A DNA stretch of 64,000 nucleotides from Liolophura sinensis (Eukaryota > Mollusca > Polyplacophora > Chitonida > Chitonidae), in contig NC_088302.1 of the NCBI RefSeq assembly GCF_032854445.1, forward strand, positions 14,753,338 to 14,817,337, given 5' to 3'. Below, piece after piece: positions 14,546 to 26,400 of the stretch (positions are counted from its first letter, which is position 1; every line of letters starts with the position of its first letter). The notes beneath the pieces are model-generated. The model searched no databases. It worked only from the letters and a program-made list of their open reading frames with translations, and was not told the origin of the DNA. Made by a program: the position numbers and the translations under genes.

Positions 14546-14668
14546 CTCATGGTCTGAGTGCTCCGTGAAGGTAGAGCCTAGTCCAGGAATATCATAGAGC
14601 ATTTCCAGAGGTTCATACTTGGTGCTTTTGTAGTTTGGCAGTTTACAGTTGCCACTTATGGCAAACAT
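14546..14668 (-). CDS. Candidate alternative first coding exon (unrecognised N-terminus) within the APBA intron
   Basis: I see an open 41-codon stretch starting at ATG (14668) in the context CCAACCACCATGT, a strong Kozak match. It ends at CATGAG|GTGAGA, a good donor in phase 0. It encodes MFAISGNCKLPNYKSTKYEP, then LEMLYDIPGLGS, then TFTEHSDHE. An in-frame TAA lies 63 nt upstream (14729-14731), as expected for a true start. The composition is coding-like, unlike the AT-rich intron around it. The phase fits the next APBA exon (1115-1297), giving ...SDHE-AQLIAQS. That isoform would lack most of the PTB domain and keep its last helix, the linker and the PDZ domains. Alternatively it starts a small nested gene. 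I do not recognise the peptide. There is no transcript evidence. Confidence 0.5.
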
Positions 14669-16110
14669 GGTGGTTGGCGTCACTCTGTTCAGACAGAGCT
14701 CCTCAGGAAGTTGGCAGAGTAATCCAAGTTAAGGCTGGTACTTGGAGAAAAAAGTTTCCATCACTGCCGTGTTTTGACAATAAGGCACACCGATTTAACT
14801 TTCCAGGTAATGACCAGCCGACTTCTATGTACGACGACAACAACGCAGGAATTAGCCAGCACTCGACAGAGCGGCTGGCTTTAATAAGTCAGACAGACTC
14901 ACTAATGAGATCCTCACATCAGCTCCTTCCCAAACCGAGTAAGGTGACTTCAATTAACGCTCACTTAACACAAGCTATTACTCCAGAGCTTGCGAATAGG
15001 GTTTGAGAAAACTTGGCACGCAGCAGAGTGGAAAAAGTAGGTTTCCCGTGAATTTGTAGCCACTAGAGCTATTTTGCCCGGGAACAAATCCCTCCAGGAC
15101 AGCTCAAGTAGCGAATACCGAGTGAATTCCTCATTTCTCAGCACACTGATTCATGGCAATGCTTTAGGCTTAGGTAGCCCAGTACTAACACTGCAGAAGG
15201 TGTGCCATGCCGGATCTTCCAGCCATCCCAGTGTTTGGAAAAAAATTGAATTATCACTTTGTCATCTCAATGTAATTACCCTCCTTAGAAGGTGTGAAGT
15301 CATTCCCTTCTATCGTACCCTGACCATGCTGCCCTCTTCCCATTGGACGCTTCTGGAGGGACACTTTACCAATCTGCGCTCAGAGAGACACATGCTCACC
15401 ACCTATGCTACACTCGATCAGCCCAGGTAGCCCGCTAAGTAAGTTCTATTAAAGAGTGCAGAGTGGTCGTGTGGTGCTATAAGCAGTGCCCGCTGTATGA
15501 TTCTCCATAGATTATTGATCTGTCAGAAAATCCTGGATTCTCCACCTTCTGGTTTGCCCAGCCCACAACGGACATAGAATCTTGCCACTTATAAAATCTG
15601 CTTTGCAGCGGAACAACATTACAGCTGCTCCCTAACTCGTCACAACACAGGAAGTAAGGTCTACAGAGGGGTTATTTAGTTGGCATTGTCGCGGGACACA
15701 TCTTTTCTGACAGTAACGAGCTTCCAAACATGAGACCCCAAATAACATCCCAGCTTGCTTAGAGTGGCATTTATGTCCCCCCATCTTTCTTTAACTTCTC
15801 AAAGACTTTGGCAATTTGAACACAGGGAATCCTGTCATCTCTCAGCCAATCAAATTGTGGATGCGGGGGGTAATTTTATTATCCCTTCTCACGAGTGAAT
15901 TATCCTTCCATACATAGTCTACCTCAGAAGACAGGAGAGCTCTCCTCCCTCTTTCTGCAGGCCCAGACCACTTCAGCATGTTTGGGGAGAGACAATATCA
16001 GTGGGCTGGAAAACCAAATTGGCTGTAGATGTAGGGAGAGAAATTTACTGGCTGTGTGCTTTACTAGGAGCTCAATACTTTATTGATTCCATAATGTGGG
16101 GTATGGTATT
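14669..16110 (-). promoter_or_regulatory. CpG-containing, higher-GC island: possible internal promoter
   Basis: This stretch lies just upstream (minus strand) of the candidate first exon. It is clearly richer in G+C and CpG than the flanking intron, lacks the usual A/T runs and simple repeats, and contains no recognised transposon. Two plus-strand frames of 118-123 codons stay open across it, but they look like a by-product of composition and resemble nothing I know. Position and composition suggest a promoter with 5' UTR and perhaps an adjoining enhancer for a short APBA transcript. No TATA box at a convincing distance was noted. Confidence 0.35.
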
Positions 16111-16686
16111 CTTGTCTCAAAGTTCTGAAGCTCGTGCGTGTTCCAGTGAAAGTGAACTTAATTAGAGCCAGTAGGAATGGAAATCAAAGTTTGTGGCAAA
16201 AGCAGCTAGAGCACATCATTGCATAACTGCTGTACCCCGTCAGCTGATAAAATGGTTTGATAACAGCCTCATCCTTATACTAGGGCTATATTTAATCAAA
16301 ATCTTTCGCTCAACGATAATTTCATCAACAGCATGCTGGTTCTTCTTATTTGATACTTAATCTGAAACTTTTGGCACGCATACTGCGTTCATGTATATGC
16401 TCAGTGGGTGAGCTGGAGCCTGCCGGAGAGATAAAATCCCTATAGTTGTCTATGATCGATTTTCCTCACCATATATATAAAACTTTTCTTGGCTTACAGG
16501 TACACCCAATGCACTGTCACACAATGCTCAATGCCTTTGTCACATTGTAATGAAGGTAATGTCAGGACAGCACACTGAATCAAAACAGCAAAAAAAAAAG
16601 CCTTATATACATTTTCTATAAATGATGAGTGAAAAAAGTGAAAGCCCACAGAAAAGTTTCTTCTGCTACAGCGAATTAATTCAATG

Positions 16687-16961
16687 TTTTTTTTTTTTTT
16701 TTTTTTTTTGATTGGTGTTTTACGCCGTACTCAAGAATATTTCACTTATACGACGGCGGCCAGCATTATGGTGGGTGGAAACTGGGCAGAGCCCGGGGGA
16801 AACCCACGACCATCCGTAGGTTGCTGGCAGACCTTCCCACGTACGGCCGGAGAGGAAGCCAGCATGAACTGGTCTTGAACTCACAGCGACCGCATTGGTG
16901 AGAGGCTTCTGGGTCACTACGCTGCGCTAGCGCGCTAACCGACTGAGCCACGGAGGCCCCC
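16687..16961 (-). mobile_element. Full-length tRNA-derived SINE (family A) with poly-A tail
   Basis: Read on the minus strand it begins GGGGGCCTCCGTGGCTCAGT with a box A-like GGCTCAGTCGG and, farther in, a box B-like GAGTTCAAGACC. It continues through the shared core (CCACCATAATGCTGG) and ends in an A tract of about 23. The direct repeat AATTCAATG at 16678-16686 and 16962-16970 is the target duplication. This is the best-preserved copy together with that at 60991. Two 64-65 aa frames inside it are not genes. Confidence 0.92.
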
Positions 16962-17665
16962 AATTCAATGTTGTTACAGGGCCTAATTCGGGGTATTTTT
17001 GAACCTGCCTAAAGAGTTAATTTGTAGGCAGAAGTGTGGGATCTCAAGTTATGGCTTTTTCAAAATTTCATGTTATTTAAACACGATAGCTAGCACATCC
17101 CACAAAAATTCAATGTCATATGTGCGAGACACTCAGCTATATGTCTAAGTAAATGACTAATGTTAAAAGACAGACAGGATGATCATCACATATTAGCAAC
17201 CAAACAAATTACTGACAGACTGGGCAATTTATAAGAGCTCCAAAGTATATGTATCATAAATGTGCATAAAACTGAAACGTAACAATTCTTTGCAGTTTGC
17301 ATGTACAATGGTTACAATGGTTACAAAATTCGTGAAGTTTTAAAACGTCAATCTTTCGCCAATCTTCACGTTCTTGTCATTTAACGATGTGAACTCGGCT
17401 GTCACCAAAAATCGTGAAACAAATCTTTAGTCGTGAATTCCCCATAAGGCGAGGCAGAGTGATAGTGATTTGCCCTGCCTGACCGAATTGCCCACTGTCT
17501 GGCATGCCCATAGAAACAATTGCGACTAACAAAGTATTCCCTTGATATGACGATAAAATGTGTAAATATAGACAATGATGAAAGAGTTCCCTTAAATAAA
17601 CACCAATAGCTAAATCCTTTTTTACACAGACAATATTAGCATTAAACGATTATATAAATACTCAC

Positions 17666-17735
17666 AGAAGAATATAGGTGCCGAAGCCGTTGTTGTTACA
17701 CTTGGTCGTGTGTTGGCAGTCTGCATTTTACTCAT
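17666..17735 (-). other. Weak candidate first exon with TATA-like box
   Basis: On the minus strand an ATG at 17735 opens 23 codons (MSKMQTANTRPSVTTTASAP, then IFF) and reaches TTCTTCT|GTGAGT, a good intronic donor sequence but with T at the last exon base. An in-frame TGA lies four codons upstream of the ATG. A TATAAAAA box sits at 17785-17792, about 50 bp upstream of the ATG. The donor is phase 1, which does not match the phase 0 acceptor of the next APBA exon, so it would need an unidentified partner. Probably chance; recorded because box, start and donor line up. Confidence 0.15.
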
Positions 17736-19179
17736 GCCAAGAATTCACACAAGTTATGGCAACCAAGCAGAAGAAGGTTTGTAATTTTTATAATAAAAGC
17801 TCACAGGTATGTCTGTTCTAAGTGGTCTTTGAGTTACTCAAGTCAGCGACTTGGCACAGATGATAATATGTTCACGGGAGTTAAACATGTATTTCGCCAC
17901 CCGTTGGAATGATTTGGAATGTTTGGTTTTCTGACTGACAAGAAAGCACCAAAATACAGAAAACCGTAAAAAAATATTGCCCTCCACTATTGTTTATGGC
18001 TATCTTAATTTATACTTTTAACATTTATTCTGCAGGAAATGCCAAGAAATATGAAGAAAATGAAAAGCACTTAATTTATCACAGTGGAAATTCAACTGTA
18101 CCAATAGTTATTTATTCCTGATTTTGTGTCGACTTCGTATTGAAGACCATTTGTTTACAAGCAATATGGGGTGCATATCTGTGCAGCAGGTCACATGCTG
18201 GAAAGTCAGTATCTTGCCAAATACGAATGTTTTACACTGGACAATCCAGTTCAGTGCTCAAAGCATAAAAATGAGGAAAACATATAAATGAAGTGTATGG
18301 CATTTATAAAGGGCAATAAATATAAATATATATTAATATGTTTTATACGCCTTGAAAAAATATGAAAGCATATAATATATGTCTTTAAACAATACAGGTA
18401 CATGCTCTCCAAGGATAGTATACAACGATTCCAGCCTTTACGCCAAATTGTTTTGACAGGTAAGAACATGAATTTTTGGCCTTATCTGATAATATATTTC
18501 TGTACAAAGTAGCCTTTATAACATAAACTCAACCTCTCTAGTCTTTGCTACCAGTCCTTTTTTATTTGGCCAAAAACTGGGAAGTGCACATTTCCGGTGC
18601 ACTCTGGACAGTGGTCTGTACAGGATTATCAGATTAAATCTAATCATGTCAAATGTGACTGAATTTAACTGAAGCTCTCCATCAATGACACCAACTTAAA
18701 TTGTGGGTACTCACACACCGCTCAGGTGCCCATAATCCAAAAGGGATAATCCTGTTAAATTTAATCATCTCAAATGTTGCCAAACCGGATATACATTACG
18801 ACTGAAAAGTCTACATAAACCACTGATTTGACGGGTCACGATATCATCAATACGTCAGGTTTCATATTCTCAATTTTAACATGTAGCAAAATAAAAGAGC
18901 AAAGGAAATGAAAAAGTCGACGCTAAAATGCAGAGTAATGTTTTCATGTCTTTATCCAAGTCCTGTCCAACAGCACAAGCAATCAAGTGTCGCCTTCATA
19001 TACATGTAGAAAACCTTCATAATCTTTGGCTTGAAAATACATTTGAGTCTCGTATTTCACTCATCCTGAAATATATGTACATGAGAGTAACATAAATAAC
19101 ATAAATTATTCAAAGATAAAGTTTAAAGTGCCGCTAAATTACTACACCTAAGGTTGGAATTAAAAACTAACACAAGACA

Positions 19180-19440
19180 CTTGATAGGTCGCGCTGCTAT
19201 CATCACAGTAAACGCTATTACAGCTGTAGAAATGACAGGACGTGACTCAGACCTCCCAGAGTGTTCCAGGCAAGTCAGATTGGGCTTTCTGTCAATCCCC
19301 AAGCCCTACGGGAGGCACTGAGGTACTTCTGTCTCACTGACGACAGCGATCTAGTAAAATCGTGAATTTATTCACGTTTCATTCAGATCTGGCTATACAC
19401 CCAAAATGAACAATTGGTGAAAGAAAAGTTTTTTTTGCGT
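19180..19440. promoter_or_regulatory. Complex intronic island, possible enhancer
   Basis: CpG-containing unique stretch with GACGTGACTCAG and CTGTCAATC. No coding frame. Function is inference only. Confidence 0.2.
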
Positions 19441-21994
19441 CTCATTCACACACGATTTTTGGCAAAGCTCCCTAAGGAACAAAGCAACTTTTATAGCACA
19501 CTACTTTGGAATCTTTCTTAAGGCACACACCTGGCCAATGTCTCCTTTGAAGCCTTCAGGCCTCTTCAGGTACATGTATCAGTTAGTGTAATGATGTATC
19601 ACAAAGGTAATGATAGGTATTGTATGCTCTTCTTTGCCTAGCATCGTTTCTTTCCATTAATGAGTTCAACCTGATACAGTGGAGATCAAAGATGTGATTC
19701 AGGTTCTGTAAATCTCCTTATGGCCACTATAAAGGGAATAACCTTTGTCTTTTGATGTTCCAGCGAAAATCCATTTCCACATGAAATTCCAGGTGATTCT
19801 GCATCACAACGCAGCTGTTTTGGGAAATAAAAATTTATCTACTTCTGTTGCTATGGTGACCAGTATTGTATGTGCATCAGCCTGTAGCTCTCACAAGAAT
19901 AAGCTCCAGTGAAAAGATATAAAGATAATCCAGTGATTTTAAGCACATCATCGAAAGTTACTTCAGGTGGAAAGCAGATGAAACTGGAAGCCGGACTTAA
20001 TTCATATTCGCCAGCAATGAAGAGGCAAAACAATCCCATCTTCCCAAGGACATAACGTTTACTAAAAGGGGATTCCCCTAACATTCTCATTCCACTGGGA
20101 TCTTTATCTAGGCAGTTTTTCCCCCTTGGGCATATGACAGAGCTAAGCCATGGAGTGATTAAAGGTGCTGGGGAAATATCACTGTTTGGCTCCTAAAGAT
20201 GCAGGATACTAGAGAGGAAAATCCATTGATACAGGTTTTCATCAGGAGAGGAATGACGACTTAACCAATTAGCGCAAATGGTTGGAGGACAGTCTTATAC
20301 GCTCTTCTCAAATGGATCCAACCATCACCACATCCCTTAGGGCAGATTGATGTATGAGAAAAATATCAAAGTCTTGCCCACTGATCAAAAAACAAGCTTA
20401 AAACAGGAAAGACACAAAGATCGAATTGGAAGGAGGAGCGCTGAGTCTCTAGAAGGTGAGATGACAGAAGATAGGATGTCAGCTGATAAGGAGTTGTGGC
20501 ACAATCTTTATCAGATGAAATCAATATGCAAAAGATGGTTAGAAATTTCCAACAGAGCAAAGAGAAAGGAATAGCTAATTTCTGTCAGGATCCGCAGTAC
20601 CTGAGAACATTAATGTCACAGCTACGGCTTTAGGGGCAAGAAAAACTCAAGTGCTCACGTCAGTTGGCCATAAATCTTAAAAGGCATCAGTATGCAGGTG
20701 TCAGTTAGTTGTATCATAAAGTATTTAATTTACATAAGGGTCTTTCATTTGCCCTGTTTATGAGTGTGCTCCTGACTTTAGAAGCAACTTCATGTCACTG
20801 GGACTGACGCAAGATGGCAATGTGACATGACACCATAAAATACATACCACGACACTAAGACGTTCATATGCTTTCTATATTTAGGGACATAAAGAGATCT
20901 GCTATGATAAGAGCTTCCATAACATCACACTTACATATACATGTACATCTTTCATAACCTACCAAAGGCAAAAATATCAAATTAATCCATTTTGTCAGTG
21001 CAGTATTTGCATACATATACATGTAATAATCTAGCAATTTTTCAACAAAATCCATCTTGGCATGACAAGGCATTCAAAGAATCCCACCACCTTGTCTTCT
21101 ATAGCAGTCAACTAGACAATGAAATCAGAATATGGATAAAAGTTGTGACATGTTGTGGTGGTACAGATGTCGTTGTGGGAAAGTTCATGCACAAAACTGA
21201 GGCAGTGGTCTTTAAGATGCAAATTGTGAACTGCCCGCGGCAACCCTTGAACAATTCCAGCACCATGAATGGCTGAGCAAAAGTTGAGCTATGGTAATAA
21301 AAAAAAACTACATTGTGCATTGTTTGAGTACCAACTCACAGGAGTGGTCTTTGATAAGCAAATCGTTTCCCACGATTGGCTATCCGTGTACTAAGGGTGG
21401 CCACTGCAGCCCTCTGATTGGCTGAGCAAATACTCAGCTGACCAAAGTCACTGCAAGGATGGTTTAAACATTTTGTCACAGTATAGGAAGGCAGATGCAT
21501 CAGCCAGTGTCATAGTACTAATACAGATGTGGAAAAGCTTTCTACAGATACTGTGTATACCAGATAAATTGGTATACACCAAGGTAAATTCTTACACTCT
21601 ACAAATCTGGTAAAGTAGCTACTGAGACAAACAATATATCTAGATAAGTGAATGCATAAGAAATTGTAGCCCTACAAGAGAGGCCCTGTTTACAGGAGAA
21701 CAGAATGAAGTCAATCTTAATGTGAGTCCACAAAGCAGGAATATGGTACAGTTGCCAGAGAAACCCAATACCATTCTTGTTCTCTTGTAGGTAGGTACGT
21801 GCATAAAAACTGAAATCCTACATGAAACTTTTCTTGATTACAAAAATGGTAAATCTCATTAGCAATAGTCACAGAAACCCTGTATACAAGAAATTGTTGT
21901 CCTGCATGGAGGCTTAATTTCTAGAGAATTGAAGTCTATCAATTATAATCATTAAAAGACATTCACAATGCCTACAAAACTAAAACCAATAAAA

Positions 21995-22465
21995 CAATTT
22001 AACCTTCCATCAGTAGGCCCTTTGTAGATGTACACAGGCGAAAAGAAATTAAATAAAAAAAAACACAAACAAAACATAACTTTCTATCGCTGCACGTTCC
22101 ACATATGATTGCCATTATATAAGAGGTAAAAATAGAGCTTAACCTGCCATCTGAGAATGTACATTTACACACCATACCTTAAACTAGGGAGCCAACAAAA
22201 AGCCTAACCATCAATGAGCGATAGCCCAATATACAAGAGCTTAAAAAAAAGCTTAACCTGCCACCCAGGAATGTGCACACCATACCTCAGACTAGAGAGC
22301 AAAAAACAAATCTAACCTTCAATCCATGTATGATAGCCTAATATACAAGAGCTAAAAAAAAGCTTAACCTTCCATCTCAGTATGTGCATTTACACACCAG
22401 ACCTTAGACCAAAGAGCTAAAGAACAAAGCTTAACCTTCAATCAATGAATGAGAGCCTATTATAC
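21995..22465. repeat. Dimeric tandem repeat, about 112-bp unit, about 4 copies
   Basis: Alternating half-units: one starts CTTAACCTGCCATCTGAG (near 22138, 22253, 22363, and more diverged near 21999), the other CTAACCTTCAATCAATGA (near 22204, 22312, 22431). Together they give a period of about 112 bp. No coding content. Confidence 0.8.
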
Positions 22466-22939
22466 ATGTGGAGGATACTTCGTAGAGGCAAGCTAAAAAA
22501 TGAACATAAATACAATGGTCTGGGTACACAGAAGAAATAAATTTTAAAACATTCTGAGTTAATCATGAAGTGGATTATACATGAGCAATGAACAAGCATT
22601 ATTGGTCTGCTATATCTATCTTTTGGATAGATTTTTGAAAAGTCATCTATAATCTTGCATACCACCAACCTATTAGAACTGAAGACCATTTTGATGGGAT
22701 CCACAGCCTCTAATTTGAGAGAGGTATCACTGTAGACGCAGGTATGTGGAAGGTTCTTTTGATATATTCAGGCTTTTTCAAGGCTTTTCCAGCCTCAATG
22801 ACAATTTACAGGCTACTTGCATTAAATGTTCCACACTTACAATGTAAAATGGCCTTAATTCAATGAGCTTTTAGTCTTTCACATATGCACAGGAGTGCAT
22901 ATTTTAACAAATTTTCGAAGACCCAACACCAAAAAACTT

Positions 22940-23010
22940 TCTAGGCTTTTCAAGTGTTGCAAAAGTCACTTTCAAATTCCAGGCTTTTCAAGGTTTTGAA
23001 GACCCTGTAT
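22940..23010. repeat. CTTTTCAAGG-type dispersed repeat
   Basis: TTCAAATTCCAGGCTTTTCA, AGGTTTTGAAGACC and CTGTATGAA. Related copies are at 10535-10610 and 28105-28200, with a shorter piece near 22755-22800. Confidence 0.6.
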
Positions 23011-26000
23011 GAATCAGTTGTGATGCATACAAATGATTCCCAAATGTTGGTAGTTCATGAATCTATCAGGCATGAAAGTCAGGTATTCCCCCAGAAAATC
23101 ACTGCTGACCATGTTTTATTAATTAACACGTACCAGACATCATCATTAGATCAACCTGCCAGCTCTGGTCAGATCAGGGTCAAGACTTGTGAGCAGCAAC
23201 AAAGATGACCACTACATGCCTGACCAAAACTACTAGCATCAGAAGGACTTAATCAATATGAGAGAGGACAGAAGGGCAATCTGGAGCGTGGCTCACCCAC
23301 TGTTTCCAGACAATGGACAACTTGCCTACAGATCCTGACCAGCACCTGTTTATAAAGCTTGTGTATATGGATTGGTTTTACCAAGTCCATCACACCAGTT
23401 TGACCACGGCCCAATTAGAAGTCCATCCTGAGCGTTAAATTGAATAACAAAAGTATTGGTTTCCAGAAGCATTCACTGGTGTTGTATTCCAGGTTGACGT
23501 GGATGTTGGAACACTTCCCACATCGGCTTTCACAATCAAAGGCACATCAAATCGCCTAGCCAACAACTTCCATGCTGACTTTCATGCCTTGTCCTAGAAT
23601 GTCACAACAATTGCAACGAAAATGCTATGGTGAATGGGTGCTGTTCAATAAATCTATGAACGAAACTATATCTGGTATCGACATGAATGTACAGAACACA
23701 TTATGCTACAGATGAAATTGGTTTCGGCTGAAAGACCTAAACAATATGAACAATCTTCAACATGTTTCAGATCACCTTGTAAATATGACCTTCAATCCTT
23801 AAATGTCCCACATGCCTGTAGAGTACAGCCGAATTCTGGCCATCAATCCTACGCCCATTGTGGCCGGAGGATACGCTGACGGTCGGCCCATGGTCAGCGT
23901 ACGACACGCCCACCACTGTTTAGGACCTCTACTGTTTTGGTTCACCAGCTATATATACCGTTCTCTTGAGGACGGGGGTTTCAAATAACGAGCATCTCGA
24001 GTATATGGGATTTTGTTAATATACAAATTACTTGACTAATTATTAAATAGCAAGCCTACTTGGAGGCATTTATGGCATAAATTTATGTATATGCAACACA
24101 CGGCTTTGTCTGAAGTCTGCGCTGTACATAATGGCTCTATACAACCATGGCAGTGTTCAGAGTTTGGAATCTGTCTCAAGTTCATTGACTTATCAGTAAA
24201 TTTATCACTATTTCATGTTGGATACAAAATTATGCTGGAATATTTGACTTCATTGTGTGATGTGTGTCAGCCTACATGCTTATATACGCTTAAAAAAAAA
24301 AATTTGTTGAAAACATATATGTAATGAGTCATATCAGTACATCACATAAGGCCTACAATTTATCAAATTTGAATCGCTGACACATATAAAGGTCAGAATG
24401 TTAACATTTTTCCCTTTAATCTCAAGTCCCTAAATTGTCCCCAAATTTCACAACTGTCTGTCCAATTGTTTACTAATTTTATAAGCACAAAAACATGTTT
24501 ATTATAAGACTAGCACAACCATTTGTAGCCTTAAATACGCATGAAGACATGCAATGTAGGTCCCAGACCTATATATATATGTATATATATATATGCATCC
24601 TAAATCTTGAATAAAATGTATTACCTATTTTGAGAATATTCCTCTACCTATCTATGTATACATTATGAAAATACACCAAAGAAAGTAAAAATCAAAACCG
24701 GAGATTTTTAGTACCAGTAAAAAGAAACCTATTGGCACAATTCCAATCCAATTTTTGCTGTTACTTTAGAACAGCCCAAAAAATGACCTCTCACGAAACA
24801 TCAGCCTCGTCTGTGCACGTTATGTTCAAAATCAGTCATAAAGTTTCAAAAATGTCGAGAGAAAATCTCGCGAATAACACAAGGCCTACAGCGTACATCC
24901 GATGTTGTTACATTAAACACCAGCAAGTGAATGAAAAAAATGATACGCTGAGCATGGCGCCACTATGCACAGACTGTCGGGGGACCATGGGCCGATGCTA
25001 CACAGATGGGTTGATGATGGCATGTTTGAAGTGTCCCGCCAGGGTCACTGTATGGTGGGCATATGATACACAGACCATCCAACCACAATGGGCATACGAC
25101 TGATGGCTAGGATCTGACGGTACTGCATGTGGATTATTTTGGGGTTGATTCTACAAAGCCAGTTTTGACTTACATGTAAGTCAAAATTTGATATGATTTT
25201 CGAGCTTATTTTCAAGCCCTGTAAAGTAATATTCCGACAATGTTATCTTAAGATGAATGTGTGAACATTTCAACTTCTAAAACCAAAAACTTGGCCCCAT
25301 GAAAAAAATTCTTAATTTTGACTAAAGTCAGCTCATGAAGAATAAAACAAGGCCCTAGAATAAAATGTTTCTTTCGAAAACTCTCATAAGCTTTGGGGTG
25401 TTTCAGAATAAGAGATGGAATGCCAATGCCTACATGAACATGCATGTTAAAAGAATACATGTCATTTCAAATATTCTGAGTTTGTATCTGTAATTTTTAG
25501 AGACCATCAAGCAAACCAATATCAAACAAAAAACAACAGTGAAGTGAATCTTTGTCATCAAATTCATTTAAACCCTCATTCAAAGGTTATACATGTATGT
25601 TCCAGGCTCCAAGAAACGCAAGGAGATGTATAACATTGATGCATGCTGTCATGCCTTCACACTCCTAAAACAAAATCTGTGTGGGCTAACAATGAAGAAT
25701 CTGAAATAACCAGGAGCCTGGCGAGTATACATTTACATCTAGGTGTTGATCCAAACAACTCTGAAGACTTCCTGAAGGGGTGTGATAATCACACATCTAC
25801 TACATGACTGAAATAGACTGACAGACATCAAACCTTTAATCTGTCAGAAGATAACAAAAACAAATTTATGCAAAAAAAAAAAAAAATTTAGATCTCTGGA
25901 ATGATGCCAAAGAAAAATGACGATTGGTGATTTACGTTACAAAAATCAGCTATATCATAGCAGTTCAAACATGCTAAATTACACAATCAATCAATGAGTG

Positions 26001-26235
26001 ATCATGCAAAAGTGTTTTGTTTTTTCAGTGTATAACTAAGATTTCAATGCTGATCACTTCAGCTTTAACCTAACAGCCTCGAGAGTCAGGCACCTATCAC
26101 AGTATGATTCATCCAGACAGTACGACAAGGTAATAATATAGCCAGGGCAGTGTGGAAGAAACTTAAGGTATTTCAGTTCCATCAAAAACACCACCATGGA
26201 ACATTCCAACCCCCAAGACAGCAAAATTTACTTAC

Positions 26236-26400
26236 CTCTTCAGACTCAAACACATGACACAATATCTTTTGTTGGTTTTTTCTGCGTAGTGGCTCTCCAT
26301 CTGGACTGGCAATGATTCGTCTTCGAGCCATTATAACCAAGATGTCACCAATATCAGCGATGTAAGAGATTGTCCTCAACGCGTGGTCCATCATAATCTC
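26236..26400 (-). CDS. APBA: APBA/Mint/X11 exon: PTB domain core
   Basis: Exon of 165 nt (55 codons, phase 0 at both ends), acceptor ...TATTTTGTAG, donor GAAGAG|GTAAGT. It encodes [28 protein letters not shown], a variable loop, then [11 protein letters not shown]. The [22 protein letters not shown] and CHVFESE blocks are hallmark strands of the Mint PTB domain. In structural terms the ISYIAD strand lies by the peptide groove that takes the NPxY-type ligand. The loop after MARRR ([16 protein letters not shown]) is shorter than I remember for human APBA1. The exon is flanked by two very long introns, 14.8 kb on the 5' side and 24.9 kb on the 3' side. Confidence 0.97.

Larger units (their letters stand above)
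16111..26235 (-). other. APBA intron, right part of the 25-kb intron
   Basis: Contains a full-length SINE (16687-16961), a CpG-containing patch near 17330-17560, a complex island at about 19180-19440, a dimeric tandem repeat (21995-22465), copies of a CTTTTCAAGG-type repeat (22755-22800 and 22940-23010) and a pair of related GC-rich blocks near 23830-23935 and 24955-25105. The 75-codon plus-strand frame at 20347-20574 is rich in K/E/R because that strand is purine-rich; no family was recognised. Confidence 0.6.

Noticed and set aside
14635-15430. Two plus-strand frames of 123 and 118 codons
   Set aside because: They lie opposite the candidate first exon and its CpG-containing island; composition explains the lack of stops, and the peptides resemble nothing known.
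16900-16961. Stand-alone tRNA gene on the minus strand
   Set aside because: Box A- and B-like words are present but the cloverleaf is not intact and the unit recurs as a SINE head.
16684-16963. Overlapping 64-65 codon frames
   Set aside because: They lie within the SINE at 16687-16961; the same applies to frames at 57926-58108, 60979-61185 and 61041-61235.
20347-20574. 75-codon plus-strand frame rich in K/E/R
   Set aside because: The plus strand is purine-rich here, which gives such composition automatically; no homology recognised and no promoter or splice signals noted.
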